This document shows, piece by piece, positions 44,651-53,915 of a DNA stretch of 64,000 nucleotides. The notes beneath the pieces are model-generated. The model ran no database searches. It was given only the letters and a program-made list of their open reading frames with translations, and was not told where the DNA came from. Numbering within the stretch: the first letter of the stretch is position 1; every line of letters starts with the position of its first letter. Source of the stretch: Sycon ciliatum (Eukaryota > Porifera > Calcarea > Leucosolenida > Sycettidae); assembly GCF_964019385.1 (NCBI RefSeq), contig NC_088653.1:9805790-9869789 (forward strand), written 5' to 3'. The translations under genes and the position numbers were made by a program.

Positions 44651-45032
44651 TGTGGTAACTGAGCACTACTGGCGAGGCTCGAGCTTCGTGATTCGCAGGC
44701 TCACTCGTCCCCCCCCCCCCATCCGCTGGGGGCTGTGTCCCCGTCGTCCTTCTGCCACTCTGCTCGGCTGCACATTCCTCACCTTCAGTCAGTGGCCACC
44801 CAATTTGCCGGAATTACAACTGGACCTGATGCCAAGGGCAGTGTGGGAGAGCGCACCTTTTTGGATTGGTTTGGATTTTTATTTATAGTGGTGACTATAA
44901 CAGACAATTGCCTAATAACAATAGACCCACTCGAGGGAAAGATACAAAAAGATATGAATAATTAATATAATAGACTACGGGTATGGGATAGATGATCATG
45001 TTCGCATTTTGCATAGCTGAAAGTCATAATTA
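44651..45032. other. non-genic stretch with 12-bp poly-C
   Basis: Poly-C at 44709-44720. Nothing else recognised. Confidence 0.3.
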
Positions 45033-45575
45033 CTAGCGTGAAAAAGCAAGGCATTGGGGTAACAGTTTCTTAAAACGGGTGGAGTTATCCACACAGCGAG
45101 CTAGAGGGTGCAAATCATTCCACAGCTTAGCACATTGGAAGGAAGCGCCATGACGGGCAAAGGCAGTTCTGAGCATGGGCAACTTAAGAGTGCGTGATAC
45201 AAGGCTGCGCGTTGCAAGACCATTATTTAAACGCTCGAACATTTGACTTAATGTGACACTACAGCGGCCTTCCAGCCAGCACCACGTCAGATACAGTAAT
45301 TTCTTGCAATACATGGATGCCAAACGATCTAGACCAAGTCTCGCAAATAAAGGGCTTGATGGGCTACAAAAACCAGTATCGTACACTGAACGCAAAGCTC
45401 GCTTTAGCATTCGTTCAAGCCTACCTAACTGGGTTAAGGAAAGGCCAGCAGAAAAACAATTTGATGCATATAGAAAATCTGGCAACACTAGGCACTTTAC
45501 AAAGGTTTCTCGGCAAGTCAGCGGAATATTGTGTCGATTTCGGAACAGAATACCTGTAACAGGTTTAATCAAACT
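45033..45575 (-). pseudogene. LINE reverse transcriptase C-terminal domain
   Basis: Minus-strand frame with VTGILFRNRHNIPLTCRETF, FVKCLVLPDFLYAS, LGRLERMLKRALRSVY, ARLGLDRLASMYCKK, LPMLRTAFARHGASF and AKLWNDLHPLARC, the standard tail of Jockey/CR1-like polymerases. It continues the polymerase at 46120-46636 after a foreign insertion. The frame ends at 45033. It is an inactive copy. Confidence 0.78.
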
Positions 45576-46115
45576 TGAAAAGTAAGAGGCCTGGTTGAGC
45601 GTGCCTCGACCAGTTATATGCAAAATGTGATAGTATACATGTGGCAATGGCGCCAATGAAGGTGCTAATAGACAGGCGTAAGACGCATGAGGTGCGAGGG
45701 AGTGTAAAGTTATAGAGAACAGGGGAAAACTGTTACATCATCCCCCTCCTATGGAGAGGAAGGAGCTTATAACCCAAATGCTCAAGTGGAATAGAGTACA
45801 ATAAGCGCAAACACGTGCGAGACGAAAAAAGGCTTCGCACTGAAGTAACACAATAAGACGACTGAAACTCCATGCAAATAAAGTGTAATAAGCTCAACAA
45901 ATGTGTAAGGTGAAACTAGAAGTTCAACTGCAAAACTCAGCGGGCAGAAGCCAAGGTTTTGTACTTCTGAAGTGGAACAATGTCATTACCAGATTCATCC
46001 AACAAATAATGTTCAGGCTCCCAAGTGGCATGAGAGTAGCCTTGCCACTTGACTAGGTACTGAAGCTGATTCTGCCGGCGGCGGTGACTGAGAATGTTCT
46101 CCACCACATAGCGGG
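45576..46115 (-). mobile_element. 3' end of a chromovirus inside a LINE
   Basis: Minus-strand order: chromodomain (46110 to about 45955), stop TGA 45937-45939, AT-rich untranslated part, purine run TCCTCTCCATAGGAGGGGGA at 45741-45760, then TGATGTAACA at 45731-45740. A purine tract directly before a TG start is the signature of a 3' LTR start. No matching LTR end or second LTR was found, so the LTR is truncated and the segment is a fragment rather than a normal insertion. Confidence 0.6.
45937..46110 (-). CDS. chromodomain, in frame with LINE polymerase
   Basis: The peptide contains ARYVVENILSHRR, QYLVKWQGYSHATWEPE and ends LQKYKTLASAR. This is a canonical chromodomain: first aromatic Tyr in YVVE, second in VKW, and the TWEPE helix start. 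Chromodomains bind methylated histone tails, and in chromoviruses they sit at the integrase C-terminus to steer insertion. Here the frame runs on without a stop from the LINE polymerase (KLANFGH just before). There is no integrase. The LINE-chromodomain joint may be an accident of recombination. Confidence 0.8.
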   Translation of the reverse strand, partial: YVVENILSHRRRQNQLQYLVKWQGYSHATWEPEHYLLDESGNDIVPLQKYKTLASAR

Positions 46116-46636
46116 CATGACCAAAGTTTGCAAGTTTGGTGACCATAGAATCAACTTGAGTCCTCCAAGAAAGATCCTGGTCCAAATGTATTCCAAGGTA
46201 CTTTGCACATGTCACTTGCTTGAGCTGCACTCCATGACAGTAGACTGCAAATTGGTGGTCAGTAATATGTGGCGTAGACAGGAAGAGCACTTGTGTCTTC
46301 CGGGCATTTAGAATTAAATTGCGGTTTGACAGCCAGGTACTAATGGCTGAGACAGCTGCAGACAGGGAGTTGCTAAGCGCATTCTTCTGCGTACCGCAAA
46401 CATACAATAGAATATCGTCAGCAAATTGAATAACTTTCACACAAAACTCGGAGACAATGGACTGGATCGAACGAACATAGAGTACAAAAAGCAGCGGACC
46501 AAGAACAGAGCCCTGGGGAACGCCACACATGCAGGGGAAAGGAGGGCTATAGTTCTCAGCAATGTGCACTATTTGGCGACGATTGGACAAATAGTCGGCA
46601 AACCAAACTAATGCTGAACCAGATATGCCTCTACGA
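46116..46636 (-). pseudogene. LINE reverse transcriptase core (Jockey/CR1-like)
   Basis: Motifs in order: GSALVWFADYLSNRRQIVHI, GVPQGSVLGPLLFVLY, VIQFADDILLYV (catalytic FADD intact), LILNARKTQVLFLS and CAKYLGIHLDQDLSW. The frame is open through the core and into the chromodomain at 46110. The endonuclease and first polymerase motifs are absent, so the copy is 5'-truncated near 46636. Confidence 0.85.
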
Positions 46637-47159
46637 TAATGTCAAGGCTGCCACCTGCAAATTGGCATGCACGCCCACCTCCTCCAGCAACTGGCATAGT
46701 ACATCAGCTCCACCCGCCAAACGGTCAGCCAAGTAAGTCACCCATGGCAGATCCCGACCCAAGCATGGCAGGGTGCCACACCACTAGCTGTGCTTTGAAG
46801 CAGACATGTGAAGACAGCAGTAACACACAGTTTCTCTCACTCACCATACTAGCCAGCCCTGCTCTTGATTCCAATGTGCCATGTATTTACACGCCCATCG
46901 ATGTTGTCAGGTTTACTAGACTGATACTGATGATTCAGGCAAGGCATTCTCTTCCTGCATGAGCAGGGGCTTACAATCTGGACTCTGCAGAGCCTTAGGC
47001 TTCATGGGTCGCCGACAGACCATGACGGACTGAAATCTTCCCTCATGTACTGAACATTCCATGTACATATCAGAGTATCTGGCAACATCCTGTGCACAAG
47101 GAGAGACCCTTATTCCATCCCTCCCTTTCCATCATTCCAGTACTCGGGCATTGGCATGG
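46637..47159. other. non-genic stretch, nothing recognised
   Basis: A plus-strand frame of 107 codons (46639-46962) has no recognised motif. It could belong to the DIRS element's 5' part. Confidence 0.3.
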
Positions 47160-47500
47160 CGCCCAAGAAGAATGGTAAACTACGCTTTTCCACCATTTAT
47201 CAGCTCCCTAATGCAAAAGCCTTAACGATGGTATCGACCCGTCCACGTTTAGCCTGTCTTATATCCGGATTGACGACGCAGTGTAAACAATCATGGCCTA
47301 CGGGCAGGGTGCATTGCTGACACAGCTGGACATCCGCAATGCATGCCACATTCTGATCATCCCTGTGCACCCGCCGAACTGGTCTCTACGTGGTATTCAG
47401 TGACAAGGAAAGTTTCACTTTGATCGAGCGCTGCCGATCGGCCTACGCTCCAGCCCACACAACGCAAACTCGACCACTTCTTGGGAAACCCTCCTTTTCG
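47160..47500 (+). pseudogene. DIRS-like reverse transcriptase remnant
   Basis: The plus-strand frame reads NDGIDPSTFSLSYIRIDDAV, stop (47284-47286), GQGALLTQLDIRNACHI, IPVHPPNWSLRGIQ, stop (47401-47403), FHFDRALPIGLRSSPH. This is the N-terminal half of a DIRS polymerase, where LDIxxAxH holds the first catalytic Asp and LPxGLRSAP follows. The second catalytic box and RNase H are missing. A deletion then joins it to the recombinase. Confidence 0.72.
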
Positions 47501-48261
47501 TCAAGCATCGTCGCACCAGCCAGAACATTTATACGGCGCTTATGGCATATCAATGAGAGTTTAGCCGATCGCCGATGCGCTGTCTAGTTTCAACCTGCAA
47601 CCATTCCATCAGCTGGCGCCATCGGCACGGCAAGCCCCAGACACTGCGATCTGCTTCCCACTCCTGCACTGATGCGGAAGGTTGCCGACCTGGTAGCCAT
47701 TGCAATCGGCCTGACAGCACTGCGCACATACACCACTTGCAAAAGGAAATTTACGCAACTATGTGCGTAGGGGAGAAGGATGCCCATGCCGGCTACGGAC
47801 ATAATGCTCAGCTGCTTCCCAGCACACTTCCGGCAACCGGTGAAACTACGGACAATTCAGGTCTACATGGCCGTAGTGCGCAACACGCATCTCGAAGCCA
47901 CTCCCCAGCCTTGCCTGGTTGCGCCATGCTCACATATTTGACTGCCTATCCATCTGATACCAATGACGTCCTCTTCCTCCACCACTCTGGGAGACTCCTG
48001 ACTAGGCAGGAGCTGACAGAAGAGCTACGACAGCTTCTTCCACTCATGGGAACATCCCATACTCGCGATTACGCTGGTCATTCGTTCCGCATCGGTACCG
48101 CCACTACTGCAGCCATGGCGAGTACTCCTGACTGCTTAATCAGGGCAATGGGCCGATGGAGGCGCAACAGTGTCCTGCGTTACATCAGGGCGACCGACAC
48201 AGACATAGCGCAGCTGACCCAAAAGCTGTCCGAGGTACAGGCGCATTGCAGAACACAATGA
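47501..48261 (+). pseudogene. DIRS-like tyrosine recombinase
   Basis: The C-terminal catalytic half is well kept: VLFLHHSGRLLTRQELTEEL, GHSFRIGTATTAAMA (His and Arg of the active site), MGRWRRNSVLRYIRAT with Tyr at 48181-48183. It ends at TGA 48259-48261. The N-terminal core-binding half is only faintly seen (RRTSQNIYTALMAYQ). Tyrosine recombinases integrate circular DNA of DIRS elements without target duplication. The inverted terminal repeats of DIRS were not found. Confidence 0.75.
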
Positions 48262-48559
48262 GATATGTAAGAACCCGCCACGCGGGCACACAACTCACAC
48301 TGATGCATGTACCCACACACTTGCTTAGACCAGCTGCCGATTGCTTGGAACAGCATGGTAATTAGCTCTGCTAAGATTATGCTGACAGACTGCGTTGATA
48401 GCAACAGCAGCATCATTCACGTGGTTGCATTGCAATATGTCACAACTTAGCATGGAGGCTGGGCAAACATGGGCAAGCTATCTCCTCTAATCCGGCAATC
48501 TACCACGGCCTTCGACCATCACACTCATACGCCCACACTCGTGCCCCCTAACGGGCATC
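48262..48559. other. non-genic stretch, nothing recognised
   Basis: Follows the DIRS recombinase. It may include its 3' region, but no repeat copy was found. Confidence 0.3.
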
Positions 48560-48800
48560 ACACTTTGTGCGTGGGCGGTCCACACTCCGTCCATTTCATA
48601 AGCTGCACTTCGTGCGTGGACTATCATACATACCGTCATATGAGCCGTCTGCACTCTGCCCATTTCATGGGTGCCTTTTTCATGGGCTGCACCTCGTGCG
48701 TGGAATATCATTATACCATCATATGAGCTGTCCCATCTCTGCCCATTTCTTGGGTGCCTACTTCATGGGCTGCATCTCGTGCGCAGATGATCGTACATAT
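48560..48800 (+). repeat. about 2.5 copies of a roughly 100-bp tandem repeat
   Basis: CATTTCATGGGTGCC, TTCATGGGCTGCACCTCGTG and ATCATATGAGC recur in order three times with single-base changes (48591, 48655, 48735 onward). Confidence 0.6.
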
Positions 48801-48896
48801 GATTATCAAATGCCAGATTCGGTTGCCCTGCACTCCATGAATCCTCCATAATTTGTGTGTTCTGCACTGGTCTGCAATAGCGAGTGCATGTGTGAT

Positions 48897-48994
48897 AACA
48901 GGGGACAAAACAAACAAAAATGTCCGGGACCCAAGGGAGGGAGGGTGGGTGGGAACATTCCAGGCTAAAACGTGGAACAGAGGACAATGATGTC

Positions 48995-49086
<92 letters not shown>

Positions 49087-49186
49087 GAGAGAGTTGCGCA
49101 GTGGAAGAGCAACAGTGCACAACTGAAAATGGTGAAATAAAAATAAGTTTTTACACTCTTTTGCTAAGCTCAGCCCTGAAAAGCAA
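48897..49186 (-). repeat. Ngaro A2 repeat with expanded (GA)n
   Basis: GCAGTGGAAGAGCAACAGTG and GCTCAGCCCTGAAAA match A1 (GCAGTGGAAGAGCAGCAGTG via GCACAGTGG; GCTCAGCCGTGAAAA). Between them lies (GA)n at 48998-49094, against only about six GA units in A1. Confidence 0.7.
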
Positions 49187-49189
49187 CAT

Positions 49190-49253
49190 TTTTTCCTCAC
49201 ATAGCAACCGGTTTGTTCATGGGGCAGTGGTCTATCAGAGAATGTACTCACGA
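49190..49253 (-). repeat. Ngaro B1 repeat: single copy of the 30-bp satellite sequence
   Basis: CACATAGCAACCGGTTTGTT, CATGGGGCAGTGGTCTATCA and GAGAATGTACTCACGA align, with about six mismatches over 55 bp, with the left edge of the satellite arrays at 28751-28815. It starts 13 bases past the recombinase stop codon. Confidence 0.75.
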
Positions 49254-49265
49254 AGAAAAGGATAG

Positions 49266-50220
49266 TCAGGCGGAAGCAATGTGTGTGGATACAGAAAGAA
49301 AGTCGTGCTGTGAGTCCGCGATATACTTATCCTTGGAGGACGCGGGCCTCCAACCGCCGTGCCGTTGTAGCAGTCTGTCCACAATGCCCGAGTTAGCTGT
49401 GGCCATCGCAACACCTAATCGGAGGCTGAGGAGACGTATGATGGTGGGTCAGGCTGGGTGCGGCCCACAACTAACTTGAGGATTTCCGTGGCTCCGCTGT
49501 AGCTCATGATGCCGCGCACACCTGGCCCAGAGCGGGCGGAGGTTGCTTTTCCCAGTACATGGTGAATGTCCTCCTTGATGGAGAAATCTCTGTTATGCGG
49601 ACCGGACATGGCATAGAGCCGGTGATTTGGCGAGCGACCAGAATCACGTCCCCTGCTTCAGTTAATCGTTCTTGCGACTTGGCAGGTGCACAGACATTAT
49701 GGGTCAGGGTAGAGTTCAGCGAGGACACCACGAGACGATGCAAGTCGTCCCAGGGCAGTAGGGCAAAGAACTCAAAACAAATCATGGTGGTACATTGCAG
49801 ATCTCCAGTGACGCATCTGGTTGGGCCAGGGTGGACATCAGCTGGCGAAACAAGGACTTTGAGATCAAAGTGCGGCGGGAGACGGGTCGAGAACAGATAT
49901 GGCGAGCGGCGACTTGCAGTTGCATGATGACTGGCTCCGCGATCGGATGTGGGTGACCAGCCTTATGGTTCAAACAACGAAGAGCCTCTCAGCCAACAGG
50001 GGCAAACGTAGTGCCTTGTTGGATCAAACTCGTTAGGTATAACGCCACGTGTACCTTGCGAGCTGGGAAAAGGGGGTGAATCCGTCCCCAGAAGCCCATA
50101 TACGCCAGGGACCGAATGCTTGCAGATATGCCCTGCCTGTAGATGGTGCCACGACAGTGAGCAGGACAAACGGTAGCACGTCGACCAGGTGCTGGACGAG
50201 TGGATTCTGTATGGACGCTA
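49266..50220 (-). pseudogene. Ngaro-like tyrosine recombinase
   Basis: Fragments in order on the minus strand: STGRAYLQAFGPWRIWASG (SAM-like DNA-binding part), HVALYLTSLIQQG, FFALLPWDDLHRLVV (with the first catalytic Arg region), MSYSGATEILKLVV, then in another frame LSLRLGVAMATANSGIVDRL, LQRHGGWR and KDKYIADS (catalytic Tyr), ending TGA 49266-49268. The family normally has HSLR; here the His codon reads Leu (CTC). Several frame changes are present. The enzyme would integrate a circular DNA copy; this copy is dead. Confidence 0.72.
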
Positions 50221-50614
50221 GTTCCGTCCAGAAGGGGGAGGACGCTGAACAAGGCATATACAAAACGCACACACACCCACACACCCACAGACAGGAAAAT
50301 GACACACAGGGGATCAGGTATGTAGAGACTGTGTGTTGCTCCTGTGAGTTTTGTCGTTGTTCTGTTCATGTTTCGTAGGTTTCCAGACTCCCCCAATCAG
50401 TGCGCTTTCAAGGGGTTTAACCCTCCTCTGCCTCTAACACCACCGTAACCCTTTGTGTAAGATGTATGTTGTGTACGATATGAGTCGTGTGAATTGAGTA
50501 GGGGACCGGGGGTGACAACCGCTGCACCGTCCGACCCGGGCCTTATGTTAACGCAATCTAACGCCTCATACTGTCATGCATACAGGCAAGCTGACACAAT
50601 CATTGCCACCATCA

Positions 50615-50850
50615 CTGCCCGTTGGGCTATTCCCTCCCCTGTCTGTGCCAGTCAATCGTGTATGACCATCGACACTGCCCATCGGGCTTCTCCCTCCCTC
50701 ATCGTCGATGCCCATCGGGCTTCACCCTCCCTCATCATCACTGCCCCTTGGGCTTCTCCCTTCTTCATCATCCCTGCCCATCGGGCTTCTCCCTCCCTCA
50801 TCATCATTGCCCATCGGGCTTCTCCCTCCCTCATCATCCCTGCCCCTCGG
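50615..50850 (+). repeat. 33-bp minisatellite
   Basis: About seven units of TGCCCATCGGGCTTCTCCCT plus CCCTCATCATCAT. It occupies the place where the RT core of the Ngaro element would be. Confidence 0.8.
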
Positions 50851-51009
50851 GATCTCACTAATTGGTAAGGGTAAGTTCATTGAATTGGCAATTCACACGG
50901 AAAAACACCCTTTACTAAAAAACGCAAGGAACAGAACAGCATAGGCAGCTAGCGCAAGAAAAAAAAACACAAAGAGGCAACAGAAAAAGCAGCCTCGCAG
51001 AGGACAGAC

Positions 51010-51330
51010 TACACAGGGAGGGGGGGGGGGGGGGGACAAGGTAACCAAAAAACAAACCTGAGGCCGTACAGTAAGACCTCTAATGAGCAGAGTTTCCGAG
51101 AGAACAAAAACTGCATGAAAACGGAAAGGCGGTAGTTGTGGCCCAAAAAGACAGACTGGTTGAGGTGTGTGCCTAAATGAGCCAAACCCGGGCTGGAAGG
51201 CTTCTCGGATAACGGTAAATGGTGTGACACCACACAAAATAGCCATATTGAATAATACGTAAAACAAAAACTGAGGCACCAATATTTTACCAAAATGCAT
51301 TAGGTGTAACCGCCCATGGACGTTATTGTC
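51010..51330 (-). pseudogene. possible start of Ngaro RT frame
   Basis: NVHGRLHLMHFGKI, VTPFTVIREAF and ETLLIRGLTVRPQVC fit the region ahead of the polymerase core in Ngaro-like elements, by layout and spacing rather than by a catalytic motif. A 16-bp poly-G (51020-51035) closes it. Confidence 0.35.
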
Positions 51331-51399
51331 ACAAGCACTTATCTCGTCAGACTCCAGCCAGTCCGAAAACTCATGCTCCGTCCATCCGTGGACGAGCTC

Positions 51400-52125
51400 A
51401 AGCAGTGGGTTGTGGTTGCTGAGTCCCGTGTGGTTGTCGACTACTGCCCCGACCGAACTGGGAGCAATGCCTACTGGCGTGACCCAACTGCTGGCAGTTC
51501 CAGCAATGCGGGCCGCTGCCAGGGGTTCAGCCACAGTTGGCAAACAGTCCGTGGCCTGATGGCCTCCTCTCGAATTGGGCGTTGTTGCCAATGTTGGATG
51601 CACGGATATTCCTGCCTGGGTATGGTATCTCAGGTTGCAACCATTCTCTGGATTGTAATTGTCTGAGCCGACGACCTGTGGAGGCTGCCTCGGCGAGTCT
51701 TTTGTCGTCCGCAAGGCTGCCACCCAGGGTGCCCTCCTCGTAGACTCTCACTGTTTCCCAGTCAAAGGAAACGGCTATTTTGAGTTGTTTCTGCCTTTTA
51801 CAGATTTCATTCTCACCCTGCCTCAAGAGCATCCGAGCATCATGGCCTCAGGTGCGGAGTCCAATAGTATGGCGGCATCAACCTTTTGCAACACCGTCTT
51901 GTTGGTGACAAACTGAGGCTGTAGCCCTGCCGACTCGAGCTTTTTCTGGGCTTGGCTTTGATAACTTGTCAGAGACTGCGCTGCTTTTAGTATGGCCACC
52001 TAAGCTCGGGCCGCCGTGGCAGGTGAGGCGGCGGAGGTGGCAGCTGGGTGTAATCTTGCAGTCCTGGCTAGCTCAGGAGGAGCTAGATGAGCCTCGGTTC
52101 CATGGTTGCGAGTGGACATTGGCAT
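51400..52125 (-). pseudogene. Ngaro-like Gag (ORF1)
   Basis: It starts MPMSTRNHGTEAHLAPPEL at 52125. Then come AILKAAQSLTSYQSQAQKKL, NEICKRQKQLKIA, FDWETVRVYEEG, LADDKRLAEAA and, near 51464-51505, a CCHC knuckle CWNCQQLGHASRHC. The pattern of KRQK-L-IA, F-W-TV-EYE and D-DEK is that of Ngaro-type ORF1. A TAG lies early in the frame and there is a frame change before NEICKRQ. It is a structural, nucleic-acid binding protein, inactive here. Confidence 0.65.
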
Positions 52126-52138
52126 GTTGAAGTATTTG

Positions 52139-52290
52139 GACCTAAAAAAACTCCAAGCTAGAAACAGAAGACCAAGGTGGCAGGTGAGAGAGAGAGAGTT
52201 GCACAGTGGAAGAGCAGCAGTGCACGAGAGAAAATAGTGATTGAAAAAATACGTTTTACACTCTTACGCTGAGCTCAGCCGTGAAAAAAA
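52139..52290 (-). repeat. Ngaro A1 terminal repeat
   Basis: It reads, on the plus strand, ACTCCAAGCTAGAAACAGAA, a short (GA)n, GCACAGTGGAAGAGCAGCAG and GAGCTCAGCCGTGAAAA. It lies directly upstream of the ORF1 start and is a direct copy of 48897-49186. Confidence 0.65.
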
Positions 52291-52597
52291 AACACATTCA
52301 GGAGCAGTAGATTTAGCACGAGCAGAAAGGATCACTGCGAATACAGACTTTCAGTTGTGCACCTTTCTCTGATGTGATAAAGCACCTGCGCGTCATAGAT
52401 AACCGCATAAATTAGTTTCACCCGTGGGCTGGTGAGAAAAGTGACGCCGTGAGGCATTGCCCTTTTGCAGCTCACTCTCAGCAACATCTCGTGGTATACA
52501 GTTTTGAGGAACAACGATGCAACCATGATAGAAAGAACTTCAGTGCTTCCTCGGCACAAGTGAGTTGGTTGTAGTGCTCTTAACAAGGTTGTACATT
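52291..52597. other. non-genic stretch, nothing recognised
   Basis: Flank of the Ngaro element. No frame with a known motif. Confidence 0.3.
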
Positions 52598-52630
52598 GTG
52601 TGTGTATGTGTGCGTTTGCATCTGTGTGTG

Positions 52631-52663
<33 letters not shown>

Positions 52664-52677
52664 TTGTGATTGTATGA

Positions 52678-52712
<35 letters not shown>

Positions 52713-52790
52713 TGTGTGTGTGTGTGTGGTGTGTTTGTGTGAGTGAGTGAGTTAGTGAGTGTGTGTGTGTGTGTGTATGTGAGTGTACTT
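52598..52790 (+). repeat. (TG)n microsatellite
   Basis: Long TG run with GAGTGAG interruptions. Apparent HTHTHT and CVCVCV frames are artefacts. Confidence 0.9.
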
Positions 52791-53149
52791 TCTCCGTTAA
52801 GCAAAACTTTGTTCCGTTTTTGTGTTATTGTAATTGTCTTTCTGTCGGCATTAGACAAACATGTCAGTGATCTATCCCCTGCAAAGACTAGCCGCAGTGT
52901 GGCCTTTGTTGTGACAGGCTTTTGAACCTCCGAAAGCGTGGAGTCCTTGAAATAATCGGCGAAGCATAACCATTTCTTGACAGGATGTCACCAGAACACA
53001 ACCCAGGCGCATAACACTGAGGTGCGAAAATAAGAAACAGTTTGAAAGACCGCGTGGATCGAAGAAGGGCCCAGATTTCATACAGAAGCCGGCCAGCCAC
53101 TGCTGCATCTGCACGATGGTACGCGTTCACCCACAGCCAAAATAAATCA

Positions 53150-53345
53150 ATGCACGTGTGTTTGCGGCGCAGGGGAAAGCAAAAGGGTTCGACATTCAGG
53201 TTGTTGTTCAGCCTGCGCAAAGTCCCGATCTCAACGTCGACGACTTTCTTCCACACCCTGAAGACAGACGTGTCACTTGTGGCGAAGGAAACCCTAAAGG
53301 AACTTCTTGGCTGTGGAAACATGCTGGCACGAGTACCCTGCTTCT
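53150..53345 (+). pseudogene. mariner-like transposase fragment, third copy
   Basis: FDIQVVVQPAQSPDLNVDDF (catalytic Asp region intact), then a frame change to FFHTLKTDVSLVAKETLKEL. It is the same family as 20592-20862 and 24154-24411. No terminal repeats were found around it. Confidence 0.68.
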
Positions 53346-53666
53346 AAGATGAGGAGCGTTCGGCTGTGTCTGTATGGCTCTTTTCATGGCTTTTGGAGAG
53401 TCTGAGCAGCAGAGTCACTGGAGGTGAGAGTCAGCAAGGATGCGGATTTGATGTCATCAAGGAGTGAGTCCTCATCAAATTCAGACGAAGAATGAAGCTG
53501 ACTGCTTTCAAGGCCATGCTAGTTTGGGGATTTCAGGGGGTGTCAGGCGTTGGGCGGTTTAATAGCCAATTGAGCCATCTTTCCAACATTCCTTTTGAGT
53601 CTCTCTCCCCTCCCCCGGAGCGACTCACGTGACCAGTTTTGGCAGTGAGCAAGTACAAGTACAAGT

Positions 53667-53853
53667 GGGTGTGCGTGTGCGTGTGTGCGTGCTTGCGTGT
53701 GTGTATGTGTGAGTGTGCGTACATACTTGGGTGTGTACGCGAGTATTTGAGTTTGCTAGCCTGCGTGCGTTTCTTTGTGTTTGTGTGTTTCTTTGTGTGT
53801 GTGTATGTGTGTGTGTGTTTCTTTGTGTGTGTGTGTGTGTGTGTGTGTTTCTT

Positions 53854-53889
<36 letters not shown>

Positions 53890-53915
53890 GGCGCGCGTGC
53901 GTGCGTGCGTGCCTG
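53667..53915 (+). repeat. (TG)n-rich microsatellite with TTTCT interruptions
   Basis: TG runs separated by TTTCTTTGTG at regular spacing (about 53788, 53818, 53848), then a GCGTGCGTGC end. Confidence 0.9.

Larger units (their letters stand above)
48897..52290 (-). mobile_element. Ngaro-like tyrosine-recombinase retrotransposon, RT deleted
   Basis: Sense is minus. Order: terminal repeat A1 (52290-52139), Gag-like ORF1 with a zinc knuckle, the first part of an RT frame, an unrelated minisatellite, tyrosine recombinase, B1 (about 49253-49190), repeat A2 (49186-48897). A1 and A2 are direct copies, and a split direct repeat arrangement is the hallmark of Ngaro elements. The B2 that should follow A2 is not seen. 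The polymerase core is missing. Confidence 0.7.

Noticed and set aside
46639..46962. Proline-rich plus-strand frame upstream of the DIRS remnant as its Gag
   Set aside because: No motif, no knuckle and no continuity with the polymerase frame support it.
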